From assembly GCA_903918755.1 (NCBI GenBank), contig CAIXFN010000071.1, positions 1 through 64,000 of the forward strand: a DNA stretch of 64,000 bases, in the 5' to 3' direction. Of the stretch, positions 34,623 to 43,414 are shown in pieces (position 1 is the stretch's first letter; every line of letters begins with the position of its first letter). The notes beneath the pieces were generated by a model that did no database searches, had not been told where the DNA came from, and saw only the letters and a list, made by a program, of their open reading frames with translations. This DNA is from an uncultured Pedosphaera sp. (GTDB taxonomy: Bacteria > Verrucomicrobiota > Verrucomicrobiia > Limisphaerales > Pedosphaeraceae). The translations under genes were made by a program, and so were the position numbers.

Positions 34623-35441
34623 ATGATCAAGAATCTCAAGCTGATGGCGGTCAGTTCCACCCTGCTGACAGCGGCGGTTCAAGGTCAGGCGCAAACCGCG
34701 ATCGCCAACTGGAGCTTTGACCAACTCGCGGTGGGCATCAATGCGAACCCCGCCCCATCCTCGGGAACCGGCACCGCCCTGGCACTGGGCATGTCCAACA
34801 GCTACAACAACACCACCGCCGTGAGCAATCCCGACGTCCTGGTGGATGCCGGCAGTTCGACCGGTGGCGCCAATGCCTGGCGCATCCGTGGCACCACTCC
34901 GGGGAACGGGTGGTCTTCGCAAGCCCCCATCGGCACCCAGGGCGCCGAGTTTGATGTGAGCACGGTAGGTTTCAGCAATATTCAACTGACTTTTGACGCC
35001 CACACCACGACGCAGTCGGAAGCCAATCTAGCGGTGCTTTACACCACCGACGGCTCCAGTTGGAAGACCGCCACCCTGACCTTCAGCGGCGCCACCGCCA
35101 ACGTGCTGAATAACAGCACCAGCGCCAATACCGTCACGGGCAGCTACCTCCACTTTGCCACGTCCGCGTCGCCTTGGTACAACGGCATCACCGCCGATTT
35201 TACCTCCGACACAGCCGCCAACAACAACGCCAATTTCGCGGTCCGCCTGGTGAATGCCTCCACCGGCGCGGACAATGTCAACCAATCGGGGACGGCGTAC
35301 AACAATACCTCGGGCAATTGGCGCTTTGACAATGTGGCGATCATTTCGACACCCGCGCCCGAACCTTCGGCTTGGGCGGTGTTTGGGCTCGGTTTTGGCG
35401 CGCTCGTCTGGCACCTGCGGCAGCGCCGATTGAATTCCTGA
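34623..35441 (+). CDS. PEP-CTERM sorting-domain surface protein
   Basis: 272 aa from the ATG at 34623; the frame is open far upstream but that part overlaps the heptose gene. A signal peptide ends near QGQAQT. The mature part is Ser/Thr/Asn/Gly-rich with a jelly-roll-like pattern (NIQLTFDAHTTTQSEANLAV, NWRFDNVAI). The C-terminus has PEPSAWAVFGLGFGALVWHL then RQRRLNS: PEP motif, transmembrane helix and basic tail of the PEP-CTERM/exosortase sorting signal. It should be processed by an exosortase encoded elsewhere. The 34317-34622 gap upstream shows no other gene. Confidence 0.93.
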   Translation: MIKNLKLMAVSSTLLTAAVQGQAQTAIANWSFDQLAVGINANPAPSSGTGTALALGMSNSYNNTTAVSNPDVLVDAGSSTGGANAWRIRGTTPGNGWSSQAPIGTQGAEFDVSTVGFSNIQLTFDAHTTTQSEANLAVLYTTDGSSWKTATLTFSGATANVLNNSTSANTVTGSYLHFATSASPWYNGITADFTSDTAANNNANFAVRLVNASTGADNVNQSGTAYNNTSGNWRFDNVAIISTPAPEPSAWAVFGLGFGALVWHLRQRRLNS

Positions 35442-35471
35442 GCCGCCCGCGACCGATTTTCCGTTTTCGTT

Positions 35472-35509
35472 CCGCGCGCCAGTGCCCCACTGGCGCGCGG
35501 TACTTTTTC
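35472..35509 (+). terminator. Strong intrinsic terminator after the PEP-CTERM gene
   Basis: CCGCGCGCCAGTG and CACTGGCGCGCGG form a perfect 13-bp GC-rich stem with a 3-nt loop (35472-35500), followed by TACTTTTTC. It begins 30 nt after the PEP-CTERM stop. On the minus strand the hairpin is also downstream of the lactate permease stop, but no T-tract follows in that direction. Confidence 0.92.
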
Positions 35510-35514
35510 AGTCC

Positions 35515-37173
35515 TCAAGGCGGCACCATGCGGGTGAAGGGAAAGACGTAAGCCTGGAGGAAAACCAGCAAACCCATGAGTCCCGCCAGGGCCAGACTGT
35601 GGAAAAACACGTAGCGCAGGATGCTCCCTTCGTGGCCATACCAATTGGTGGCCGTGCTGGCCACCACGATGCTTTGCGCATCCACCATCTTGCCCATCAC
35701 GCCCCCGGAACTGTTGGCGGCGGCCATGAGCGTGGGCGAAATGCCAAGTTGATCCGCCGTGATTTTTTGGAGGCTGCCGAAAAGAACATTGGAAGCGGTG
35801 TCGGAGCCCGTCAAAGCCACGCCGAGCCAACCCAGCAAGGTGCCGAAGAAGGGATAGAGCCGGTCGGTTTTCGCCAGCGCCAGACCAAGCGTGGCGTCGG
35901 TGCCGGAAAAACGGGTCACATAACCGAGCGCCAGCATGGCGGCGATGGTGATCAGCGAAAAGCGCACCCGCACCAGGGTCTCCCAGTAAATCCGGGCCAT
36001 GCGGGCGGGTGAAAGCCCCATAACCAACCCGGCGACCACCGCCGAAAAGAGGATGCCGCTGCCGGTGGCGGAAAGCCAGTTGCGCACGAACAGCGCCGGT
36101 TCGGGTTTCGCGGGATGTTCCGCGGTCGGCACCGGCGCCACCGGGGGCGTGCGGACGATGGCCTGGTGCAACCCCGGCACGGGAAAATCGGCGGGCGACC
36201 ACCGGTTGAGCGTGGCCTTCACCACGGGCAATCCCCAGACGAAAAGAAAAGCCGTGAGCAGGAGCCAGGGAGTCCAGGCGCGCAGGATCATCTTCCCGGA
36301 GTAACCAGCCGTCAGCGGGGCAACAGAGGCCTGATCCTGGCCGTCCAAGGGCCAGATCCGGCGCGGCCGCCACCAACGCAGCAGCACGGCCACGGCAATC
36401 ATAGAGACCATGGCGGAGATGATGTCCACCAACCAGGGACCGTGATAGTTGGCGACGAGGTATTGGGGAATCGCAAAGGCGAGCCCGGCAGTCAAGGCGG
36501 CCGGCCAGACTTCGAGCATGCCCCGGAAACCTGCCATCGCCCAAACCACCCAAAATGGAATAATCAAAGAGAACCAGGGCAATTGCCGGCCGATCATCGC
36601 GGACAGCGTCAATTCGCTGATGCCCGTGACCTTGCTCAGAGCGAGGATAGGAGTGCCCAAACCGCCGAAAGCGACGGGGGCGGTGTTCGCGATCAGGGAG
36701 AGTCCGGAGGCCATCAAAGGGCGGAACCCCAATTGGATGAGGATGGCGGAGGTGACCGCCACCGGAGTGCCGAAGCCGGCCGCGCCTTCAAAAAATGCGC
36801 CCAGGGAAAAGGCGATCAGGATCACCTGCAAGCGGGGATCCGGCGCGAGGGTCGCCAGACTGCTCCGCAGGATCATGAAGTAACCTTTCTCCACCGTGAG
36901 CTGATAAAGAAACATCAAATTGAGAATGATCCAACCGATGGGAAACAAACCGTAGGCCGCGCCGAAAACGGTGGTGGCCGCCGCAAGCCGCACCGGCATG
37001 CCGTAAACCAGGATCGCGACCGCGAGCGCCGCCACCAAACCGAGCAGAGCCGCGACATGAATCCGGAGCCGGCCCACGGTGATGCCCCCCAGCAGCAAAA
37101 TCACCGGCAGCGCGGCCACGAGGGTCGAGCCCAGGGCATTGTGCAGCGGATCGTATTGTTGCGCCCAATTCAT
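35515..37173 (-). CDS. lctP: L-lactate permease (LctP family)
   Basis: 552 aa from the ATG at 37173, matching the family length (about 550). It is highly hydrophobic, with 12 or more predicted helices. LctP signatures are FFEGAAGFGTPVAVTSAIL, VAFGGLGTPILALSKVTGI, LTGSDTASNVLFGSLQKIT and NSSGGVMGKMVDAQSIVVAS. It imports lactate (and usually glycolate) by proton symport across the inner membrane. The frame is open upstream to 37611 but the extra residues look random. No lactate dehydrogenase is adjacent. Confidence 0.93.
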   Translation of the reverse strand: MNWAQQYDPLHNALGSTLVAALPVILLLGGITVGRLRIHVAALLGLVAALAVAILVYGMPVRLAAATTVFGAAYGLFPIGWIILNLMFLYQLTVEKGYFMILRSSLATLAPDPRLQVILIAFSLGAFFEGAAGFGTPVAVTSAILIQLGFRPLMASGLSLIANTAPVAFGGLGTPILALSKVTGISELTLSAMIGRQLPWFSLIIPFWVVWAMAGFRGMLEVWPAALTAGLAFAIPQYLVANYHGPWLVDIISAMVSMIAVAVLLRWWRPRRIWPLDGQDQASVAPLTAGYSGKMILRAWTPWLLLTAFLFVWGLPVVKATLNRWSPADFPVPGLHQAIVRTPPVAPVPTAEHPAKPEPALFVRNWLSATGSGILFSAVVAGLVMGLSPARMARIYWETLVRVRFSLITIAAMLALGYVTRFSGTDATLGLALAKTDRLYPFFGTLLGWLGVALTGSDTASNVLFGSLQKITADQLGISPTLMAAANSSGGVMGKMVDAQSIVVASTATNWYGHEGSILRYVFFHSLALAGLMGLLVFLQAYVFPFTRMVPP

Positions 37174-37337
37174 TGGTGGTTTGGTGGGCGGCAGGCTAGG
37201 GAAAAGCCACCGGCGAAACAAGTCCGAAGCAAGGTTGACGACAGGTGATAAAGATCCGCGCACCTGTCCCCGGCCCCACCGCGCGGGCACCCGCAAGCTA
37301 GAGTGGAATCGGGTTCCTAAACGGGATCGGCCCCAGA

Positions 37338-38459
37338 CTACGTGATATGCGCACCCCGGGTGTTGACGTAAAGGGCGTAAAGCGACTGGCTGGCCACCAT
37401 GAACAAGCGGTTCCGCCGGGGACCGCCAAAACAAAGATTCGCGCAGATTTCCGGCAGGCGGATCGCGCCGATGCGCTTCCCGTCCGGAGCGAAGATGTGC
37501 ACCCCATCGTAACCCTCCCCTGCCCAACCGGCGGCGGACCACACATTCCCATCCACATCCACACGAATACCATCGGAACCGCCCATTTTGCCATTCCACT
37601 CCATGGAACAAAACCGGCGGCGATTCCGCAGTTTCTGATCAGGGGTCACATCATACACATCAATACCCCGGGGATCGGGACCGCCGGTATCGGCCACATA
37701 CAGCTTTTGGTAATCCGGCGAGAAGCACAAACCGTTGGGCTTAAAACCTTCATCCGAGACCATCTCCATCTTCCCGCTGACGGGATCAATTCGATAAATC
37801 GCCTCCTTGATTTCCAGTTTCGCCAGGTGCCCCTCATAATCCATCATGATGCCGTAGCCGGGATCGGTGAACCAGATGCCGCCATCCTGATGGACCACGA
37901 TGTCATTGGGCGCATTCAAGGGTTTGCCCTGCCAGTTGTCCGCCAGCACCCGGATGGTACCGTCGTGCTCATGCCGCACCACGCGCCGCGCATCATGCTC
38001 GCAGGAAAGCAGGCGTCCTTCGCGATCAAAAGTGTTCCCGTTGGTATTGTTGGACGGCGCCTGGAACACCCCCACGTGCCCATCCTCGTCCAGACGGCGA
38101 AGCAGGCGATTATTGGGAATATCGCTCCATACCAGATAACGTCCCGCGGCATTCCACGCGCAGCCCTCCGCCCATAAAGCGCCCGTCCACAGCCGCTGGA
38201 TCGCGGCATTGCCCACCTTGTATTTGGCAAACCGTTCATCCAGCACCAGGACATCGGGGTCGGGGTAGCGCACCGGGTCGGACCCGCTCCAGTCCCGCGG
38301 GGAGCCGTTGGCCGGGCCCGCCAAAGCCGTCACCCCGGCGGTGCCGGCGGCGGCCAACGCGCCGAGTTTCAAAAAGCGGCGGCGATCCAACTGGGCGGGG
38401 TTTCCCGTCGGGGAAGGGTCCGTTGGCGAACGCAATGATAGGGCGTTTTTCATAAGCAT
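37338..38459 (-). CDS. Tat-exported SMP-30/gluconolactonase-like protein
   Basis: 373 aa from the ATG at 38459 (another ATG two codons later). The N-terminus contains DRRRFLKLGALAAAGTAGV, a twin-arginine signal. The mature protein is a six-bladed SMP-30-like propeller: WTGALWAEGCAWNAAGRYL, LLSCEHDARRVVRHEHDGT, LNAPNDIVVHQDGGIWFTDP, KPNGLCFSPDYQKLYVADT and GGSDGIRVDVDGNVW. The conserved Glu, Asn and Asp residues for divalent metal are present, so lactone hydrolysis (gluconolactonase type) is plausible. It is 164 nt upstream of the lactate permease on the same strand. Confidence 0.87.
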   Translation of the reverse strand: MLMKNALSLRSPTDPSPTGNPAQLDRRRFLKLGALAAAGTAGVTALAGPANGSPRDWSGSDPVRYPDPDVLVLDERFAKYKVGNAAIQRLWTGALWAEGCAWNAAGRYLVWSDIPNNRLLRRLDEDGHVGVFQAPSNNTNGNTFDREGRLLSCEHDARRVVRHEHDGTIRVLADNWQGKPLNAPNDIVVHQDGGIWFTDPGYGIMMDYEGHLAKLEIKEAIYRIDPVSGKMEMVSDEGFKPNGLCFSPDYQKLYVADTGGPDPRGIDVYDVTPDQKLRNRRRFCSMEWNGKMGGSDGIRVDVDGNVWSAAGWAGEGYDGVHIFAPDGKRIGAIRLPEICANLCFGGPRRNRLFMVASQSLYALYVNTRGAHIT

Positions 38460-38757
38460 GATCCGGTGGTGAAATCGAAACCACGTTGCCGGACGGCCCA
38501 CGATCTGACAAGCGCAATTGCCAGGAAAGTTTACCAAGCGCGGCCAGCCAGCCGGCCGAGTGGCGGACTGCGACCAGGTAGGCAGACAGGTGCGCTTACT
38601 TCAGTTCCGCGGGCAATTTCAGACAACGACAAGACGATCAAAGTGAATGACCACATTCCCGTCCATGGCCAGCGATTTTGTCGCGAGATATTCCGGCCCG
38701 GAAGTGGGCCCTTCCGTCATCCTTGTTAGGCCACCGGGAAACGAATATCGTCCAGGC

Positions 38758-40458
38758 ATGACGCAAAACCGCGACTCCCGTTCGTTGCGCCCCGGCCGCC
38801 TCGGCCTGTTGGCCGTTCTGGTTGCCACTTCCCTCGCAGCGCAACCGGCGGATCTCGTCCTGCGTCATACCACCGTTTACACGGTCAACGAACGGCAACC
38901 AATGGCCCAGGCGGTCGCCGTGCAAGCCGGCCGGATTGTGTTTGTCGGGAACGACGCCGGGGTTGCCCCGTTCATCGGGCCGGGAACCAAGGTCCTGGAT
39001 CTCGCCGGAAGTTTTGTTTACCCGGGATTCGTGGACGCGCACGCGCATTTCCCGGCGATCGGCGAACGGGAGATGGTCCTCAATCTGGAAGGCACACGCA
39101 CGAAGGCGGACTTTCTGGCCAAGGTGGAGTCGGCGGTGAAAACAGCCAAGCCGGGCGCATGGGTAACGGGACGCGGCTGGATCGAGACATTTTGGTCGCC
39201 GCCGGTTTTTCCGTCGCGGCAGGATTTAGACGCGATCGCTCCAAATAATCCCATCCTCCTCGAACGCGCCGATGGTCACGCTGCCATCGCCAACAGCATC
39301 GCGCTCCGCCGGGCGGGCATCACCGGTTCCACCAAGGCGCCCGCGGGCGGCGCGATCAATCTGGACGCGGCGGGCGAGCCGACGGGAATGCTGATCGACC
39401 ACGCGCAGGGGTTGGTGGAGGTCCTGGTGCCGCCACCGGACGAGGCCGCGGCGGAGCGGGCGCTGCAACTCGCCGATCAGCGGGAGCTCTCGCTGGGCTG
39501 GACCCAGGTGCAGGACATGCACGGCGATTGGACGGAGGTGGCACGGATGCGGAAACTCTACGCCGAAGGGAAACTCCACATCCGGCTGCTCAAGGCGATT
39601 ACCGGCCCCGGTCCTGAAGCTGACCGCCTGATTGCGCAGGGGCCCGGGAGTCCGGAGTTCAACGACCGTTTCCAGGTCCGCGGGATCAAGCTGGTGATGG
39701 ACGGGGCCCTGGGTTCGCGCGGGGCGGCATTGCTCGCGCCCTACTCCGATGATCCCGGCAACACCGGGCTGATCACACTCGAACCCGCGGCCGCCCTGGA
39801 CCTGATGAAACGCGCTTTGCGCGCCGGCGTGCAGGTGCAGGCGCACGCCATTGGTGACCGCGGGAATCGGTCCCTCCTGGAACTCTACGCCGCGGCGATG
39901 GCCGCCGTGCCGCGCGCCGAACGCAAAATCGCCGACCCGCGTTGGCGGGTGGAACACGCCCAGATTGTGGCCCCGGTCGATTTCCCGAAGTTCAAAACCC
40001 TTGGCCTGATCGCGTCCATGCAGCCGTCGCACGCCATCGGGGATCTCTTCTTCGCCCCGAGCCGGTTGGGTCAGGATCGTCTCCCGGGGGCTTATGCCTG
40101 GCAGACCTTGCTTTCCCTGGGCGTTCCTTTGGCTGGCGGCTCTGACGCGCCAGTCGAACGCGGCGAGCCCAATATTGAGTTCTACGCCGCCGTGGCGCGC
40201 ACAGCCATCGACGGTCGCTCCGGTCCTGGCTGGCATCCCGAAGAGAAGGTGACACGGGCGCAGGCGCTGAAAATGTTCACCTGGTTTCCCGCCTACGCCG
40301 CGTTCGAAGAAGATCGCCACGGGTCGATCGAGACGGGGAAAGCCGCGGACTTCAGCGTCTTCGATCAAGACCTAATGACCATTCCCGAAGCCGATATCCT
40401 CAAGACCCGGAATCGCTATACGATCATCGGAGGGAATATCGTTTACCAGGCGAAATAA
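38758..40458 (+). CDS. Secreted YtcJ-like metal-dependent amidohydrolase
   Basis: 566 aa from the ATG at 38758, which gives a signal peptide (LGLLAVLVATSLAAQ). YtcJ-like features are VYTVNERQPMAQAVAV, the metal motif VDAHAHFPAIG with intact HxH, RGWIETFW, ANNPILLERADGHAAIANS-type region, VQAHAIGDRGNRSLLELY, RVEHAQIV and GGSDAPVE. These supply the metal ligands and catalytic Asp. Family members hydrolyse N-acyl or formamide-type bonds; the substrate is unknown. It runs 13 nt before the tail sheath gene, which is otherwise unrelated. Confidence 0.88.
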   Translation: MTQNRDSRSLRPGRLGLLAVLVATSLAAQPADLVLRHTTVYTVNERQPMAQAVAVQAGRIVFVGNDAGVAPFIGPGTKVLDLAGSFVYPGFVDAHAHFPAIGEREMVLNLEGTRTKADFLAKVESAVKTAKPGAWVTGRGWIETFWSPPVFPSRQDLDAIAPNNPILLERADGHAAIANSIALRRAGITGSTKAPAGGAINLDAAGEPTGMLIDHAQGLVEVLVPPPDEAAAERALQLADQRELSLGWTQVQDMHGDWTEVARMRKLYAEGKLHIRLLKAITGPGPEADRLIAQGPGSPEFNDRFQVRGIKLVMDGALGSRGAALLAPYSDDPGNTGLITLEPAAALDLMKRALRAGVQVQAHAIGDRGNRSLLELYAAAMAAVPRAERKIADPRWRVEHAQIVAPVDFPKFKTLGLIASMQPSHAIGDLFFAPSRLGQDRLPGAYAWQTLLSLGVPLAGGSDAPVERGEPNIEFYAAVARTAIDGRSGPGWHPEEKVTRAQALKMFTWFPAYAAFEEDRHGSIETGKAADFSVFDQDLMTIPEADILKTRNRYTIIGGNIVYQAK

Positions 40459-40471
40459 AGAATTGATATCG

Positions 40472-42040
40472 ATGCCAACCACACCCAGCTATCCCGGAGT
40501 CTATGTCGAGGAATTCCCCAGCGACGTGCGGACGATCGCAGGCGTGGCTACCACGATAACCGCGTTCATCGGCCGGACGGTTCGCGGGCCGACCGATGAA
40601 CCGACACTCCTTGAAAGCTTCGCGGAAATTGAGCGACGGTTCGGCGGCTTGAGTCATGACTTGCCGCTGGGTTACGCGATCCGTGATTTCTTCCAAAATG
40701 GGGGCCAGCAGGCGATCATCGTGCGACTGGCCGGTAATGGACAAAGAGCCCGGGAAACCGGCCTTAATCTGGAAGCCAGCAACCCGGGCAGTTGGGGAAA
40801 TACGCTTACCTATGTGACCGATGCTACCGGCATTACGCCGGACACCGCCCGACAACTGGGATTGCCCGATGGGACGGTGCTTTTTAATCTCACGCTCCGC
40901 GACAACTCCCCGGGCAATGTACAAACCGAGCGCTTCACCCAGGTAGCTGTTTCGCAAGCAGCAGGGGCGCGTCGCCTGGATCCGGTTCTCCAGAGCGGGT
41001 CAAACCTGGCCCGGGTCCAAACCCGGGGCGATGGCGAACCCGATTTGCCGGCGATGCCGCCCGCGATGGGACAAACGATGGCGCTGAGCTCCGGCACCGA
41101 CGGGGGCCCGCTCTCGGCGGCGGATTTCACCGGGTCGCAAACCACCGGCACGGGTCTTTACGCCTTTTACCGGACCGATTTGTTCAATTTATTGTGCGTG
41201 CCCCCGGATATCCGGGGAGGAAACACGAACGCCATGGTTTATCAGGCTGCGTTGGCATATTGCTTTAGCCGCCGGGCGATCCTCATCGTGGACCCACCCG
41301 CGGAATGGGGAGACGGCCAGAACGGTGCGGCGACGGCAACGACGGCCCTGGGCGGTTTCCTATCGGCTGCGGGATTGACCGGACCAACCGCCCGGAATGC
41401 CGCCCTTTATTTTCCGCGCGTGGTGCAAACAGATCCATTGGCGGGTGGGAATTCGGACACATTTGTCCCCTGCGGGATGGCGGCAGGTTGTACTGCGCGG
41501 TCGGACACGAGCCGGGGAGTCTGGAAGGCGCCTGCGGGTCGGGAGGCGAATCTGGTGGGGACCCAGGGGTTGCAAGTAAATCTCACCGATGCCGAAAATC
41601 GCGTATTGAATGCCGCCGGCATCAATTGCCTACGCACTTTTGCGGGAAGCGGTCCGATCATTTGGGGAGCGCGCACGCTGGCCACCGCAAATGAAACCGC
41701 GGCGGCCGAGGTGTATCTCCCCGTGCGCCGCCTGGAGTTGTTTCTAACGGAAAGCCTGCTCCGGGGGTTGCGCTGGACCGTGTTTGAACCGAACGCGGAA
41801 CCGCTCTGGGACCAAATCCGACTGAAGGTCGGCGCATTTCTGAATGGCCTGTTTCGGCAGGGCGCTTTCCAAGGGCAGACACCAAAGGAAGCCTATTTCA
41901 TCCAGTGTGACCAGACCACCACCTCGCCCAGCGATGCAGCCCAAGGAAAGTTGATCCTACAATACGGCTTCGCGCCGCTCAAACCCGCGGAATTTGTGGT
42001 GGCGACATTGGAACTCCCGGCCGGACCCACACCGGGGTGA
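40472..42040 (+). CDS. Contractile tail sheath-like protein (orphan)
   Basis: 522 aa from the ATG at 40472 (a TTG nine bases upstream is possible). The N-terminus PSYPGVYVEEFPSDVRTIAG and FIGRTVRGPTDEPTLLESFA are typical of phage/contractile-injection-system sheath proteins. The middle is a variable beta domain, and the C-terminal sheath domain shows NCLRTFAGSGPIIWGARTL, YLPVRRLELFLTESLLRGLR, VFEPNAEPLWDQIRLKVGAF and YGFAPLKPAEFVV. Sheath subunits polymerise around an inner tube and contract to drive it through a membrane. No tube, baseplate, ATPase or spike gene is in the window, so its partners must be elsewhere or lost. Confidence 0.9.
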   Translation: MPTTPSYPGVYVEEFPSDVRTIAGVATTITAFIGRTVRGPTDEPTLLESFAEIERRFGGLSHDLPLGYAIRDFFQNGGQQAIIVRLAGNGQRARETGLNLEASNPGSWGNTLTYVTDATGITPDTARQLGLPDGTVLFNLTLRDNSPGNVQTERFTQVAVSQAAGARRLDPVLQSGSNLARVQTRGDGEPDLPAMPPAMGQTMALSSGTDGGPLSAADFTGSQTTGTGLYAFYRTDLFNLLCVPPDIRGGNTNAMVYQAALAYCFSRRAILIVDPPAEWGDGQNGAATATTALGGFLSAAGLTGPTARNAALYFPRVVQTDPLAGGNSDTFVPCGMAAGCTARSDTSRGVWKAPAGREANLVGTQGLQVNLTDAENRVLNAAGINCLRTFAGSGPIIWGARTLATANETAAAEVYLPVRRLELFLTESLLRGLRWTVFEPNAEPLWDQIRLKVGAFLNGLFRQGAFQGQTPKEAYFIQCDQTTTSPSDAAQGKLILQYGFAPLKPAEFVVATLELPAGPTPG

Positions 42041-42209
42041 CGGGAAAGGGATTGGGGGTGGTCTGATGAAGTGGGCGAGCCCGTGAGATAAGCCGCCACC
42101 CCGCGCAACGTGCCACAACGTAACCATGATCGGGCAAGCGGCATTCCGGTGTGATTAGTGCCTCGCGGTCTTGCGGGGGAAAACACAAGTGGTAATGCCA
42201 AGCTGAGTT

Positions 42210-42485
42210 ATGATGACCCCATCATGTCTTTCGGGGCTGGCATCCCTCCAGGATGCTGAATCCATGATGACGCGTTTACGGTGGTGTCGTCGCTGCGCTC
42301 CTCAACCACCGGCTAATGGCTAGGGACCTTTCGGGTTCCGGAACACCGCCGACCATCCCGGAGGCATGCCAGCCATAAGCCGGGGGTTGAGCGCAGCGAC
42401 ACCCCCGGGACATGCGTTCGAAATCGACTCGATCCCCCCGGAGGGATCGCAGATGTCTGCCGATCGTTGCGATCTTTCCGGCCAT
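42210..42485. repeat. Large palindromic intergenic repeat element
   Basis: The 42041-42741 gap has no gene. This part holds a hairpin ATGATG-ACCC-CATCAT (42210-42225), then two long imperfect inverted arms (42281-42321 and 42370-42408) sharing GTGTCG.CTGCGCTC..AACC.CCGGCT.ATGGCT in opposite orientation, around a loop containing the palindrome GTTCCGGAAC (42335-42344). CCCTCCAGGATG and CCCGGAGGCATG / CCGGAGGGATCG modules flank it. Similar elements are scattered between genes in Planctomycetes and Verrucomicrobiota genomes. The remaining 42041-42209 and 42486-42741 show nothing recognisable apart from a TTGACA at 42694. Confidence 0.75.
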
Positions 42486-42741
42486 GACGTCAATAATAGG
42501 CACGCGCTTGCGGAGTGTCGAATGCACGGCGGGATTGGTTGTGCCGCATCATTTCCTTCATCTGATTTAGCAAACTGAAGGGCCTGGGGCAAACTGAATT
42601 GGCTTGCCGAAGTAGTTGGAAACAATCGTTAAGCCGTGCGCCAGCGAGCTGCCAGGCGGGAGGGATAGCCCTTTTCGATCCCTTTTTGCGCCATTGACAT
42701 TTCTACCCCAATTCCGATGATGCTCAGCCAAGGCCAATAAT

Positions 42742-43323
42742 ATGACACCCGATAAACTGAACCCGGTGTACTTAGCCGAGCTGACCGCCTCCAAAGTAGA
42801 CTTCGGCCAGTCCGCCATGCCAGTCTGCGGCGTGCTATTGTTCATTTTTGCCCTGGGACTGATGATTTACCAGACCAGTAAGGGCAAATCCATCAAGTCC
42901 GCCCTGGTGTTGCTTCCCATGGCGATGTTGATGATCGGTTTTTCATACATCAAATCCGCCGAGGTGCTGGGGGTGAAGTTTGAGGAAAAAACCGTTGCCG
43001 ATTATGCAGCCAATCCGAATGACGCCACCGCGCGGACCAACTACCTGCAAGTGATCAACCAGTTGGAAGCCGACCGCGAGGCCCATCCGAATGTGGCGCT
43101 GACCCCGCAAGTGCGCACGAACCTGGCCCAGGCGGTGGCGAGCCTCAATCGGAAGGCGAACCTCTCGGCGGAGTCGCGCCTGGCCCTGTCCCGCACCGAA
43201 CTGCTGCTGGGCGATACGAACGCGGCGCGGATCAGCCTGCACACGGCGATCGCGGAGAATACGAATGTCCTCAAAACGATCAATCCGCGCCTGAAATTCC
43301 TCTTGCCCGCCTCCCACCCGTAA
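42742..43323 (+). CDS. Hypothetical membrane protein
   Basis: 193 aa. Two hydrophobic segments lie at about residues 27-43 (PVCGVLLFIFALGLMIYQ) and 53-70 (ALVLLPMAMLMIGFSYI), followed by a soluble helical domain of about 120 residues (NYLQVINQLEADREAHPNVA, RTNLAQAVASLNRKANLS, SRTELLLGDTNAARISLHTA) that could be a TPR-like helical repeat. No known family recognised. It lies 91 nt upstream of uvrA and probably has its own promoter. Confidence 0.7.
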   Translation: MTPDKLNPVYLAELTASKVDFGQSAMPVCGVLLFIFALGLMIYQTSKGKSIKSALVLLPMAMLMIGFSYIKSAEVLGVKFEEKTVADYAANPNDATARTNYLQVINQLEADREAHPNVALTPQVRTNLAQAVASLNRKANLSAESRLALSRTELLLGDTNAARISLHTAIAENTNVLKTINPRLKFLLPASHP

Positions 43324-43414
43324 GCGCCCCCGGGCTGGCGGGTGTTTGAATGCCTTGCATCCCGCCGGGCTTGCCTTAAGTTTTTGACTGGTTGCAGCAT
43401 ACAATTGGCAAGAC

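Noticed and set aside
40472-42741. A prophage or complete contractile injection system
   Set aside because: Only a sheath protein is present; no tube, baseplate, portal, terminase or integrase gene is found on either side.
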